From positions 1,674,001-1,738,000 of the forward strand of contig NEEC01000015.1 of assembly GCA_002189035.1 (NCBI GenBank): DNA of 64,000 bases, written 5' to 3'. This document shows, in pieces, positions 19,116 to 31,585 of this stretch. Numbering within the stretch: position 1 is the stretch's first letter; the number at the start of each line of letters is the position of its first letter. The notes under the pieces were generated by a model. It was not told where the DNA came from. It searched no databases and was given only the letters and a program-made list of their open reading frames with translations. Made by a program: the position numbers and the translations under genes. The DNA comes from Utricularia gibba. Lineage: Eukaryota; Streptophyta; Magnoliopsida; Lamiales; Lentibulariaceae.

Positions 19116-20332
19116 ATCAACAAAGTGAGCATTTTTTGTATGCTTTTCAGTCTAGAATCGAAACACAGTGAATGCAGCAGCATGCAATCGTTCATAATAT
19201 GCTGCCGTTGTTTCTTGTGAGCTATATGTTTTTTTATACCTTACAGTCATTGCTCTAACATAACATCCATGTGAGACAACCTTAGTGGACTGTCTGATCC
19301 AGGACAGAGCCGTCTCCATAACACATCCCTTCATCCCAATCTCTCCTTGTTCAATCCCCACCTCAAGTTCATGCTGGATGTGTTGAAGCAATGGTGCATT
19401 TGTAGCTTGACGAGCATGCTGAGATGTCCTTGAACAAGACAGACTCAATGTTGTGGAACAGTTTCCAGTCAAGTCTCCTGCTCTGCAATGCTCCACTTCT
19501 TGCAGATGGTTTGGAGTCGCCTGGCTGAGCTCAACTGCTTCATGGCCCCTCAAACTTTTGGCTACTGCTGCGGAGGTGGAGCTGCTTGGTAATAAAAAAT
19601 GTCATAAAATATTTCGAAATGCAATCTTATTCAATATACAGAATTTTGAAGATTAAATATATATGACATCAAACTTAGGGATAGTAATTGAGCGCATAAT
19701 GTTTGTCAAATAGTATGAATTAATTTAATCATTCATAAAATAATAGTGACCTTTGCCACCCAAAGGCACTAGTTTGTTACTCTTTCCACACCTCCGGATA
19801 TTTGGTGCCAAATTGTCGCCCGTTTCCTTATTTCTTTGAGTTTAGAGTTGGTTATCTTTGTGGCATCGATTGTAGAAGTTCGTGAAGAGGGCTGGACGAG
19901 TGGCGTGTTGGATCGACAAAAAAAAAGAAGAGTTGCCCCTGACAAAGTGAAACTCAATGAATTCCAGAGCCATTCTCAACCCGATTCATTCCCTAAACTA
20001 ACACACGGAAGACTCCTTACCTCTATTCTAAGGTCAGGTACCTATCCTTCTTTTGAACCAAGATGATCACCACCAATTTTCTAGTTGTCGTTCGTTCGGA
20101 ACTAGCTGGGCTGTTCATTTCGAACCTTCTCGAAAATCCATGAATTTTGAAACTCCCAATTATGTCAGGAAAAGTATCTTTTCTAGTTATATAGGGATGG
20201 CTATATTTCTGGGAGCGAACTCCGGGCGTCGTCCTGGTGCGGAGGTGGAGATGCTGCAGCAGCAATGCCGAATGAAGAGATCTTTAGAAGCTCTCAGTGA
20301 ATAAATTATTCAAGCTTTCTTTATTCCTAACG
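19116..20332. other. Spacer between MRL7-like gene and thioesterase gene
   Basis: Contains the MRL7-like 3' UTR and the thioesterase leader. A 133-codon minus-strand ORF (19152-19553) has no family resemblance and mixed frames; I do not call it a gene. The stretch 19620-19760 is AT-rich. Confidence 0.4.
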
Positions 20333-22454
20333 ATGCCTGCTTCTAGAATTCTACTCCAAAAATCCAGATTTCATGTCCCCAAGTTTTTTTCTGGCTGCTT
20401 CTCCCGCTTCTTGGCCAATCTTGATGTTGACTTCCGTGCAAGAAGATCAATTTCGTCATCGTCCACCGATTTGGGATCTCCCCATGTCCCTAATATTTCC
20501 ACAGTCGGGTCGCCTGAAAGCTCGTTGCCCATTGATGCTGGGTCCTCAATGCGGAAACCGATCAGTTTATGGCCGGGTATGTACCATTCTCCTGTGACTA
20601 ATGCGTTATGGGAAGCGAGGTCAAGGATTTTTGCGAAGGAATCGAGTGAGGATGAAACGGAAATCTTGATATCTAGAACTCCTTCAAGCAGCAGGACAAG
20701 TATTGAATACAGATTCTCTGAAGATTATATTCTCAGAGAGCAGTACAGAAACCCATGGAATGAGATTAGGATGGGAAAATTGCTCGAAGATCTTGATGCT
20801 CTGGCTGGAACTATATCCTTCAAGGTGGATCCCCGATATCCTTTTCTTTCCTTGGTTTGCTGAATAGTGTTTAGATGGTGGAATTTGATTGTTTGAATTA
20901 AAGAAATGGTTCTAGATCTTTCAATGAATTTGTCTCCTATTTCTGCTGCCAACACATGCTTTTGATCTCATTTTTTGGACCTGCAGACAATGTATTTTCA
21001 TGGGTTGATTCACATGTATTCATCTTTCCTGTGTTGCACAGCATTGCTCAACGAGGTCCTTGATGTTAGTTACAGCTTCAGTGGACAAGATGGTCCTAAG
21101 GAGACCTATTATTGTCGAATCTGATGTGACGATTTCTGGGGCTGTCACTTGGGTTGGAAGATCATCCATGGAAATTCAACTCGAAGTCACCCAATCATCC
21201 CAAGGTATTTTTCTTTCCCTAATGTTTCCCTTGTCATATGTTGTCTAGCACTAAGTTACTTCAATGCCATAGTTATTATCGATGGCTGGCTTCACCTAGT
21301 TGTTTAGGATATAATTTGAAATATCAAGTGGAGATTTTGGGATAAGAATGAGGTTCCATAATATGCTGTATCCGAGTGTCTACTCTTGCTGCTCATTGAC
21401 ACTTCCAAGCTTCTAGCTCACTCTTCGAGACTGTGCCTTGTTTTTATGGAAATGGAAGGTAGTTGTAACAAGCTGTTTTTTTTTCTGTGCAGTTGCTCTT
21501 ACAGCGAACTTCACATTTGTTGCCCGCGATATGAAAACCGGAAAATCTGCTGCAATTAATCCAATATCTACGGAAACAGAGACAGAAAAACTGCTATGGA
21601 GTGAAGCAGAAGAAAGGAACAAGTTGAGGAAGAAGTTGAGAGGGGAGAAAAAAAGAGAAATAAATGAAGTAGAAACAAAGAGGTTGAATGAACTGCTTTC
21701 AGAAGGGAGAGTATTTTGCGATATGCCAACCTTAGCAAACCGTGATAGCATTCTTATCCAGAATACTTGTCTCCAGAATTTTCTTATTTGTCAACCACAA
21801 CAAAGAAATATCCATGGACGAATCTTCGGAGGATTCTTGATGCGTAGAGCTTTTGAGTTGGCATATGCTACGGCTTATTCCTTTTCTGGGAATGCACCTC
21901 GCTTTGTCGAAGTTGATCACGTTGACTTCCTCAAACCTGTAAGCCTTTCTAGCTTAAAGGTCTCTCCTTTATGCTTGTGTATGGTTGGAATTTTTGTAAA
22001 TTTACAAACACTCTTGATGTAGAATATATATCATCCGAGTTACTCAATTTGCGGTCAATGCTGAAGAAGGTGGTCATGTTGTCTATGCAATGCAGGTAGA
22101 TGTTGGAAACTTCCTCCGTTTCAATTCCGTGGTGTTGTACGTGGAAAATGATAACCCATCTCAGCCGCTAATCAATGTCGAAGTCATAGCTCATGTTATG
22201 AAGCCTGAGCTCCGATCTAGCGAGGTTTCTGTTCACTCTTTTATGTTATGTTTATTGATGAAGCACATACATAATATTTCATGCATTTTTACAATGCCTC
22301 GTTGCAGGTGTCCAACAAGTTCTACTTTACATTTACCGTCCATTTGGATGCACTGAAAGATGGGCTCACTCTGAGAAATGTTGTTCCCGCAACAGAGGAA
22401 GAAGCAAGACGTGTTATTGAAAGAATGGATGCTGAGAAATCTGAAGGCAGATAA
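20333..22454 (+). CDS. Acyl-CoA thioesterase, ACOT9/10-like double hotdog
   Basis: Hydrolyses acyl-CoA to free fatty acid and CoA; family members are mitochondrial or plastidial. Five exons: 20333-20824, 21042-21204, 21493-21938, 22096-22224, 22308-22454, giving 458 residues, all in phase. Residues 1 to ~45 (MPASRILLQKSRFHVPKFFS...) are basic and hydroxylated, fitting an organelle targeting sequence. The first hotdog spans GKLLEDLDALAGTISFKHCS to VALTANFTFVARD; a charged linker (EAEERNKLRKKLRGEKKR) follows; the second contains the signature NIHGRIFGGFLMRRAFELAYATAY with its catalytic-region Asp in EVDHVDF. The start is the first ATG in frame. The stop codons of this gene and the convergent formin are separated by only 59 bases. 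Confidence 0.9.
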
Positions 22455-22513
22455 TAACTAATACTGCCTTGCTTGGATAGATACGAGGGACGTACAACAG
22501 AACAATTGGTCAT

Positions 22514-24939
22514 CTAAAACTTCGTGTCACCAGCAAAACTGTGGGAAAGAGGACGTGAGAAGTTCACTGTCCTTTGGTAGTTCATCTTGCCGACATCCTT
22601 GCAAACATCATCGAGAATAGAGAGAAAATCTGCTACGATGATGAATATAGAAACGGGATATTCTTCGTCCTTGTCACCATAGAAGTAGTCCTCCACCTCC
22701 TTCATCATACACAGGGCCTTTATTTCTTGAGCTTGAATGATTTGGACCTGTACTCTGGCTTTGATCATTGACTTTTTCATATTCTCTGAGAAGTTGGCAC
22801 TGATGCTAAACCTTAGAACATCATTGATCTTGTTGATTCCAGCAGCTAACTTAGCGACTTCACTGCGAAGGGCATCTAAATTCAAAGCTGCAGCTTTTTT
22901 CACATTGTTGAGTTCTCCAATCAGGCCATAAACATCCTGAAGGTCAACCTTTCTCTGATGATCACAGAGTCTCAAGTTATCTGGAGCTTCCTCGGCATTG
23001 GAATTATCCGGTGATTGAGGTCCCTCAATGCTGATCATATCTTGAACAACCAAATGGAGAAGGGTTGTTTTCCCATCACCACACTTTACACGCACCAGTT
23101 TCACAAGTGACCTGAGCTTTAGCCCTTCACCATCACCTTGTCGAATGCCAATCCTCATTCGACTTCCTGCTTCCAGAACTGCTTCAACAAGTTTCAGGAA
23201 CATCCTACTCCCTTGAGCTCTTCACAAGCAGACTGAGATAAACATTCAAGGAACAGAGACAGCAGTTCAGTTCAAGTGGTGCCATGACACTATAAGAACA
23301 TTGCAGCTAGACTGGTAAGTGATAACTGACCTGAAGCGTTGCAAATGATCTCTTGATGTGATCTGCTTCAGAGTCAAAAGAGGCAATGTAAAGCATGGCG
23401 TTTAACCTTTTGTACACAAAAGGCATATGCATATGATTCTGCAGGAATTCTCCTTGATCCTCTTTTGCCATCTTCAATAATGTGCCTAGAAGCTCCTTGC
23501 CGAGCAACTCCGCGTTCCCTTGGTATTAATGAAATGATTCCAAGTAAGCTTGGCTGAGCGCTACAGATCTCATATCTTTTTATGTTGATGAAAATGTTAC
23601 CTTGAGCAAAAGCTTCACAGAGCTGTTCCATGGTCAGATTATAAGCTTGCAGCAGGATTGAGAAGTTGCGGCTCCTTTCAGGGACTACATTGCTACTGAA
23701 GGAATCCTTTGTATTTCGTGTAGGCATGTTCTCATATCCCCTGGAAGCAAACAGGGGGTGAAAAAGGAGCTGAAAATCAAAGAATAAAAGGCAGAGAATC
23801 TTACTGAATCCACGCCATTTCTTGCTTTTCCCAATGCAAAGGCGGCTTAGAAGACCTGGGAGGTCTAGTCTTTTCGAACTGCGGTAATGGAGGAGCCGCT
23901 TTCAGGAATCTCGATGGAGGCTGCGGCGCTTTTCCCGTAACGGCAGACCACTCACGGGTGCCAACGGCGCTGTCTCCTGACAACCAAGAGAATGGAGGAT
24001 CTCTTGCTGGTTGGGTGAGGCGTGAAAATGGGGGTGAAAAACTCCCGGAAGTTTGATCAGGTGAAATTGAGTATGCTAGTGAGTTCCAACTCAGCGAGTT
24101 CAAGCTTCTGCTTTTCGAGAAATCGTCTCCGAGTTGGCTCGTCTTGAAAGAATGGAGCGGCAGCGATACGTCGGCGCTGTGCGTAGAGGGAGTTGCCGAT
24201 AAGCACTCTTCCTTTTCGTCATTAGCGCCACTTCTTCCGGCATAATCAGTGTTCAAAGACCGTGGAAGCGGAGGAAGAGGTTGGAGGTCCGGCGAGCCGA
24301 TATCCTGAGCAGAGGCGGCGGAATGATGCTCAGCTCCCCCCGTGAGTTGATGAGTGTGCCCAGGTATAGGAACTCAGAGGACGTGGCAGAGGCCTTTGTG
24401 ACGCAAGGAATGCACGGCGGAGATTGTTCCTTGGCATAATCAGCTGCATTGGAAGGAAATTGATGTAGGACATCGCCTTTGTCCCGATGATGCCGGCGGA
24501 GGAGCACAACCAGAAGGAAGAGCGCCATGATAGAAAAGAGGGGAACGCAGACAATTAGCGGAAGGGTCTTAACACGCGGCGGTGTGCTTTTGGAATGAGC
24601 AGACGAAGGAGAGGTGAGGGAAGAGACATTGGCCGGAAAAGAGGCAGAGGCTGGCGACGAAGGAGGAGGTCCATACCGGAACAACGGGAAGAAGGGAAGT
24701 TGGGCGGAGGCCGCGGGAGGTGGGAGGGCGGAGAAAGGTATCTCCGTTTGCGGTAGAGGGGGTGGAGAGGGGAAAGGAGGCTGAACAACGGCGTCACCAG
24801 CAGCAGTCGGCGGCGGGTGCTCTTCAAGAGGGAAAAAGGGGTGGTGTAAAAGACGCCGGGGAGTGCAGTGCAGCGGTGCGGCTCCGGCCAGGCGGAGGAA
24901 GAAGAGTGCGAAAATGGCGGTAAGGTAGACGAAGTGCAT
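22514..24939 (-). pseudogene. Class I formin (FH1-FH2) with two frame shifts and a shortened FH2
   Basis: Class I formins are membrane-anchored actin nucleators. Exons: 24939-23805, 23740-23601, 23518-23331, 23232-22514. Exon 1 gives a signal peptide (MHFVYLTAIFALFFLRLAGA), a Pro-rich wall-facing segment, a transmembrane helix (LPLIVCVPLFSIMALFLLVV), LYLGTLINSR, then after a shift GSPDLQPLPPLPR and a short FH1/KPPLHWEK. Two single-base losses break it: in the C6 run 24336-24341 and at CCC 23210-23212. Restoring one base at each makes every junction fit (727 residues). FH2 is also odd: the W...MIE.LF segment after LHWEK is missing with no room for it in the 64-base intron, and the usual GNxMNxG core is GSRMRIG. 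Ends PLSHSFAGDTKF. It is either a decaying formin or a divergent one with sequence errors. Confidence 0.8.
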
Positions 24940-25910
24940 CTCGATTCTTGACAAGAAGGTGTCCAGTTTGCAGTGACAAGATTCTGAGTTGAATGTTGTT
25001 GTGTTGTTTCGCTTTCACGGGCAAAAATCCCCAACGCAGTACGCAAAAATAATATTCTCTCCGAGGACCCAATTCACAAATCACATGTCAATAGTAGCTC
25101 CATGACACACCGCAGCCATCAGAATGCAGCACCCCATGATTTATAAAACGTGTATAAAAAAAATTGAACCATTTAGATTTAATTATTTTTATATTGATAT
25201 GTGTAAGATATATTGAAAGTGAGAATTTGTAAATAATTGAATTCCCTCTACTTTTTAAATATATATCAATTTTTTTCTAAAACTATCCATTTATTAAAAC
25301 AAATAATACTACATTATAATTTAAAATTAAAATAATCGATCATATAAAAAAGTGACATATTATTAATAATCAGCTAATCTAATCTTTTATAATGCGATAT
25401 ATTTTATTTATTTATTTCAACTTCGTAAGTAATCGTTCAAACATATTACGTTAAATAGATACATTAGATTTAGGTGATAAAAAATAGATTAAACTATGAT
25501 CCAAATACTAATTATACTTACAAAAAAGAAATCTTAACTGAATTAAAGATAAATTCAAGGATTGGAATTAAAAAAATATTTAATTATACTAAATTTAAAA
25601 TTGAAATAATAAAATATAAAATAAATTTAAATTTTTTTAATGTGATTTACATATTTTTTTGTAATTGAATTTTATACGTATTTACTCTATACATCAAACT
25701 CTTAATTTCAAAATCACTTGGTGCTGATAATATTTTTATTTAATACTGTTGTAGTGCACGAAAATTTTAGTGAAGAATTATGGAGTTCTGTTTGCCATAA
25801 GAAAGCGATGGAGTTGGACATCCGCGCGACCACCAGATGGTCTTTGGGAACACTTGTTCATCACCCACAATTCAACACTCCCACCCTGAGTGCCTCCTCC
25901 CTATTCCTCC
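24940..25910. other. AT-rich spacer
   Basis: 24940-25100 should hold the formin leader. 25130-25780 is strongly AT-rich with no gene; short ORFs there have Asn/Lys/Ile-rich random composition. Confidence 0.5.
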
Positions 25911-27441
25911 TCAGGCGACGGCGACCACCGGGCGTATGATTCCGACGGCAGCCCGTTTCAAAATGGTGCAATTGAAAATCTGGATGGAAGGTGCAACCAT
26001 GATCTTCTCGATGAGATTGTACGCCTCCTGGGTGAAGTGCTGCCCGTCCCAAAACAGATACTGTTTTGGGTCCTTGCAAACAGTGGCTTTGCTATGTCCA
26101 CATTCACTGCTTTGGTTGAAGTTGTACGGTCCTCCACCTCCGCAGCATGATCTAAGCCTCACCGGTCCGTTTGGAGCTAAACAAAACAAATATCAATGAA
26201 ACCCATTCATTCACAGGTTGGCTTCAAGAAATTGCATCCACCTACCGACGTACTGCTGCAGGTATGCTCGGAAGCCTGCAGAAAATGGGCTGTACAGCAG
26301 CAGGGTATCAGGGAACTCGGCGTGAAGAGCCTGAATCGATTCGTTGAGTTGAGAGTTTTTCCAGTCAATGAAATCATTCACCTTCTTCAGGCACCCGAAT
26401 TTGTCGTAATCATCTGGGTTTTTGCTCTGTAACGCAGTCAGGATATATGGGTAGCATCCAATGTGTGAATTCCCCGGAATCACGAACGTCTTCGCGCCCA
26501 TCAGGATCAGCTCCTATTAACGACGACACGACGGTTGAAGTAGCAGTTTCTGCAAGAAAAACTCCTAGTACCAGATGTACAGTACTCACCCTTGCTACGC
26601 TGAGCTGAGCCTCGATGATGTGGGGCACGTAGGTTCGGATTTCATCAAACGATTTACCGGCGACCAATGAGTAACCAACGTCGTTGCCCTCTATGTCCCC
26701 GAAGAAGACAATGGATTTTCGGAGCCTTTCGCTTCGCTCTGGTAGAGCAAAGTAGGAGATCAGCAGGGGAGTAAGAACTGAGCAACATTCAATTGAATCA
26801 TACCTTTCGGCGTCCGGGTGACTTCATTGAGATACTGTTTGAGCCAACGAGCTTGTTCTTTGAAGGGGACGGCGTGAGGGGGATGCTGATGCATCTCTTC
26901 TGGTAAAACTCGTGGTCGAGGACGGGGCTTCTTGCAACAGAGAAGATGACGGCTTTGCTGTCGGAAGTAGTGTTTCCGGACAAGTATGGAGTCAGAATCG
27001 GGAAGCTGGTGTCGGCAGCTGTACAGCACAACCAAATTTGCATCATTCTAAAGGTTCCATGTATAGATAAATAGTAGTACTAGGAATACTTCCAAACACA
27101 CCTTTCTATTTATCACAAAAATATCAACAATAAATCCAACCATTATTTCATTTTGCTTAAAATGGGGTACCTACCGGCGTAGTCAAAGTCGATGAGTCCG
27201 TCGCTCCATCGGCCGGTAGGGTAACCAGGGTAAGTGACGCCGTAGGGGAGCTTGGCGGCGGGGAGCTTGGGGCCCCATGGGCGAATCAGGATGGAGTTGC
27301 CGACATCGGTGACGCCATCCCCAAGTGGAAGACGTACTCATTCGGGCACTTGGCCATCTGCGCGGAAGCGGGGGCAAAAGCCATGAATGAGAAGACGAAG
27401 ATGACCCCCATCATCGCCGCGGAGAAGCTCGGAGAATCCAT
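25911..27441 (-). pseudogene. GDSL esterase/lipase (acetylajmalan-esterase-like), two frame shifts, nucleophile Ser replaced
   Basis: A secreted SGNH-hydrolase family gene. Exons: 27441-27175, 27018-26804, 26738-26590, 26513-26246, 26176-25911. A signal peptide (MGVIFVFSFMAFAPASA) opens it. Block I should be GDS; here the codons after a shift in the C4 run 27319-27322 read GDGVTDVGN, so the catalytic Ser is Gly. Then PYGVTYPGYPTGRWSDG; a second shift at G4 26865-26868 leads into PFKEQARWLKQYL; block III is GDIEGND; block V is WDGQHFTQEAY with Asp and His present; CCGGGGPYNFN is typical. Adding one base at each run makes all phases fit and gives 388 residues, the normal length. The Ser loss is independent of the frame shifts, so the product would be inactive even if the shifts are errors. 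Confidence 0.82.
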
Positions 27442-28442
27442 TTTCCGTTGTGTGGATCGAGAACCACCGCCGCGGGTGGATAATTTATAACGGATAGAGT
27501 TCTTCTCCTCCCACCAAACCCCCTCCCACGTTGAGCTCACCTAACCCCACGACCATGGCAGCCCGCTTGCATTGAATACGCATCGCCGTCGTGAGTCAAT
27601 TATTGATGCTTGCAAAATTCAAAACAAAACAAAAATAACAATAATATGCTCCTATCTTCATATTTAAATTAAGAATACTATGAATCACACTATAACATCT
27701 AAACTACAAGAATAAATTATATTTAATAAAAATTGGATATAATTAGTAGTAATTTATAATTTTTTATACACTTGATTAATACTGATTGAGATTATTTGAA
27801 AAAAATCAGTATACATACATCAAAAAAATCACAATCGGCAATTGCCACTCACGAGGCATATTTGTGACAAAACCCATTTATTTTTTGAATTGGAACGCAG
27901 CAGAATCTTATGGATATTTTTTCCATATAATAATGGAAAAAATATGGACTCGACCATGCACGATGGCTCCTAAAAAGGCCACGTTGGTGGTATTTTAAAA
28001 TATGGTGCACGTTGCAACTCAGTTTTCTATCTTTGAAACGTCATTAACTGATGTGAAGAATATAAATCTCACTCCCAAATGCCAAATGCTGCGGTCAAAA
28101 ATGGATAATGGGTTCAATGTTTGTCGATTGGACTGACAAAGAACACATGCAAAAATCATCCATGCAGGTAGCAGACCATATTCTTCACAAATACTCTAAT
28201 TATTCAGATTCATTCGCATTCCATAGTAAGTGTTTACATTGAATTTCATGCAAATATATAAAAAAATAAAGAAATATATTAGATTTAGACGATCAAAAAT
28301 TAGATATTTTTAAATTCTAAATACTAAATATTGAATTTTTAATGCTCATTCCAGAGTTATGTTGGATTGAATAAGTTAACATAAATAAGGTGCCAAGCAC
28401 TTGGTTCAAAGGGAATGACTATTTGTTGTACTACTTCCATGG
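27442..28442. other. AT-rich spacer
   Basis: GDSL leader near 27442-27550, then AT-rich DNA without a recognisable gene. Confidence 0.5.
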
Positions 28443-28918
28443 CTAATATGGGCGTTGACCGATGTAGTTGCCCGGAGGATCGTAGTTGCAGGAGACGAAC
28501 CACCACCCGTTCCTGCACTGCGCTCGATGGCACCCCAGCCGCACGGAGCTCCGCCACACCACCTGCGTGTAATGGCGGCACTCTCCAACCACGCATGCGT
28601 TCCGGGTATAATTGTAGTATTTCTTTTCACTCACCCACAGGTTCACGGCTGCGACACCGGTGAAGCCACCTGAGCCGGCCGCCAGGTTCTCATCGTATGG
28701 CCTATTGGTAGAGTGAGCGAGTCTGCAATCCCCGAGCCTGGAGTTGACATAGTTGCGGGCGAATGCCGCAACGGTGTCGTCCCACACCATTGGCCCGACG
28801 CCGACCTGAGCCCGGGCGGCGTTGTGGGCTGCCAGGTAGTCTCCGGGGCTGTGCATGCCACAGCCAGCACCATCAGAAGAAGAAGAGGCAGGGAGAGGGT
28901 GAACTTGTGCATCTCCAT
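28443..28918 (-). CDS. PR-1-like CAP protein, copy 1, signal peptide out of frame
   Basis: Secreted CAP/SCP defence protein family. The ATG at 28918 opens a good signal peptide ([20 protein letters not shown]), but the CAP domain ([20 protein letters not shown] ... [22 protein letters not shown]) is in another frame. The switch lies at the G4 run 28845-28848; one more base there gives 158 residues. An upstream ATG at 28931 is in the CAP frame and would give a CAP protein without signal peptide. The usual GENL motif is DENL. Relative to copy 2, nine bases (about three codons) are missing next to the break. It is single-exon and about 92% alike to copy 2 by eye, on the opposite strand 6 kb away. 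Confidence 0.85.
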
Positions 28919-28931
28919 TGATTGTTTTCAT

Positions 28932-30889
28932 GGTTTTTTTCTGGATATTTATTGACGAAGCACGCACAGTGGAAAGTACATGAAAGCATACTCCGTCAAT
29001 TGGAGCTCGGTGTGTTGCATTTGTATCTGAAGCCTCGTTCGTTGAAAAAAGAATAAAAATAAATAAATAATACTTGCCTGAATTGTTCCGAAAGATTTTA
29101 AAATGCAAGAGTCGTCGTCCAACATATATTCAATAAAAAAAAACAACACACAGACGCTCCTTCACGTCACAATGATCTCTTTACACACGAAATCAGACAA
29201 CCTGTGATGAGTGATGGATCTTAACCTAAAACACGTATCAAGTAACTACTCGTCGATATTCAACAAGAATGTTCCTAAAAAACTGTTCATTTTACAAGGA
29301 GAGGAGCAATAAATAAACTGATATCGAATAAAGAATGTGAAACGTCACAGTGTTTGATTTAAGATATTCCATTTGAATATGAGATAGTCAAACATATCCT
29401 ACCATCGAGTTCCCCAAACGGGCGATTTTAGTGACTGGGTCGGGTCACATGGGCGTGCTGATGCCACTGGTAAGAACGCTTTTGTAAAGACAGCCTGAAC
29501 GACGAGAACCATGGTGTCCAACTTTGGTACCTTGTAGGTATAACCATGGATTGATTCTCCATGCTTTCTATTGATACGATCAAAATTGATGTTAGAATAG
29601 ACAATATTACATCATAAATAAAAAATTATAAATCATTAATAATCAATTGGATATAATCTTTTTTATTGATATTCACGTTTCTTAAATAATTGAGTTTTAC
29701 GTATAGTCGTTTGACACATCAAATACTGAATTTAAATAAGCTGGAGAATGATGAAACCTGAACTGTAAAATTTCAGAAAAACGATATGGAGATCAGAATT
29801 CTATTCTGTAGAGAACACAACAACATTGAACTTGAGAGGCGGGTGTTGACGTTGATCCCGCACAGTATTTCTAGAAAGGAAGAAGAACGATCATTGTGTT
29901 TCTCAAAGGTGAGATGCGTAGAACACTAAAAGCCTGCTGGGTGTTTCTTCTTCATGACAACCTTTGCTTCTAAGTTCAAACTCAAATTTTTTTATTACAT
30001 TATTTCTCTTTTAGGATTTTTTTGTTAGAATGATTTAAATCGTTCGATGTTAAATAAAAAGAAGATTAATTTATATAAAAATAAATAATTTCTTAAAAAA
30101 CATAAAGTGTGTTTTGTATAAAATGTTACATAAAAAATGATTATTTATCGTGTGTTTAACATAAAGTTTTATAATGAGATTTATATAAAATATTATTAAA
30201 ATGTACATAATATATAATTGAAAAAAAACTTTTAAAAACTCACAATAAAGTACATAATATTGTACTTTATCATCATGATATTAACTAAACTCACAATAAA
30301 TATGAGTTTGTATTTTATTATGAATGTAGGTATGAATAAAAAAAAATTCATTGAATATCTAATTCTTAATATTAAATATCAATATTATTAAATATGTGAT
30401 ATTTAAATGTAATGAAATTTCATTAAAGGAAAATCACAACCATTGCCCACAAAAAGGCCATGAAATATTTAAAATAAAAGGCTTCCTTTTCTTAGAGATC
30501 TCTTAATAATAGTTCATATTTTTTAAAATTATTATAAAAATAAATTTATTATCTATTATAATTGATTTGTAATTCATAAATATAAAAAATCTAGAATCAA
30601 TTTTTCTTTTTATGAGGTGTTATAGAACTAATTTTAGTTTTATTAAAATAGTTTTTCAAAAAAATTATTAGGAAAAATTAGGGTATAATTCAGATAAATA
30701 AAAAAAATGTGAAAATATAGTTGTTTAATTTACATGTAATGATCATGAAAATTGAAAACACCCGAAACACCCATCACAAACAATCATTTATGATGCCACT
30801 TAACTGGCAAATCAAACCGATAATGCCGGGAAGGAAGCTTCCACGGCCATGGGCTCATCGAAGGTGAAAGACACCGGCAATGGAGGCGG
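28932..30889. other. AT-rich spacer
   Basis: Upstream region of PR-1 copy 1 and then AT-rich DNA; 29990-30760 is especially A/T-dense. No gene or clear repeat is recognised. Confidence 0.5.
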
Positions 30890-31435
30890 TCAGCATTCAT
30901 AGAGCTTGACATCCACACGAAGCCTGAAGTAGACGTCGTCCTCGAATGCGTCGGTCATGAGAGTGGCAACTCCCCGGGCCATCAAGAAATCACCGGCTCC
31001 TCCGATCACCACGATGTCCCTCGTCTTCTCTGTCAACGGATCGTGACCCGCGAGGACGAGGGTTCCACGGTGTTGGGTAGTGTTGAGCGCGAAAGAAAAC
31101 CCTAAAAACGCCGTGAACGCGGTGATCCCATCGTACATATAGAGCCCTCGCGCCCGCCCCACCGGAGGCGAATGAAGACTCCTGTCTAGTGTGATGGGAT
31201 CGTCGAAAACGACGAGGTCCCCGAAATGGCCGCGCTTGGTGAGGGTCGTTCTGTCCGCCCACGCCGGGGCACCCACAATGGCTGCCGTCGCGTTCCGGAG
31301 ATTGTGGCCGTTGTAGATGATGTCGTGGAAATAGAAGACCATCTCCTTGCAGGGGATGCGCGGGTGCACTGAAGTGGCACAGACGAGCATGGAGAGGAAG
31401 AAGGCGGTGGTAATCGGAGTTGTTGCCAGCGCCAT
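30890..31435 (-). CDS. Dirigent protein
   Basis: Dirigent proteins are secreted beta-barrels that steer phenoxy-radical coupling in lignan/lignin formation and defence. The single exon encodes 181 residues: signal peptide (TTAFFLSMLVCATSV), then EMVFYFHDIIYNG, RARGLYMYDG, FTAFLGFSFALN, HRGTLVLAGHDPL and the conserved end region VVIGGAGDFLMARGVA / YFRLRVDVKLYEC. An ATG 30 bases further upstream (31465) is in frame; the internal one is preferred because the signal peptide then starts normally. Exons are GC-rich against the AT-rich flanks. Intact. It sits between the two PR-1 copies. Confidence 0.9.
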   Translation of the reverse strand: MALATTPITTAFFLSMLVCATSVHPRIPCKEMVFYFHDIIYNGHNLRNATAAIVGAPAWADRTTLTKRGHFGDLVVFDDPITLDRSLHSPPVGRARGLYMYDGITAFTAFLGFSFALNTTQHRGTLVLAGHDPLTEKTRDIVVIGGAGDFLMARGVATLMTDAFEDDVYFRLRVDVKLYEC

Positions 31436-31585
31436 TGTCTTGTGTGTGTGGTAGTGTAGTTGCATATGCTTGTGACCACAGGTATTTGTGGTGAGTGAGA
31501 GGGTAAAGGATGGGAAGAAGCACGCAATGAAAGGAGTGCGGAAGGCTCAATCTTAGGAGGAATGGGTGAGTGGGGTTAGGGGATA

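Noticed and set aside
19152-19553. 133-codon minus-strand ORF between MRL7-like and thioesterase genes
   Set aside because: No recognisable family in any frame, no splice context and it lies in the likely 3' region of the MRL7-like gene.
30990-31550. 186-codon minus-strand ORF rich in Arg and Pro
   Set aside because: Out-of-frame shadow of the GC-rich dirigent gene.
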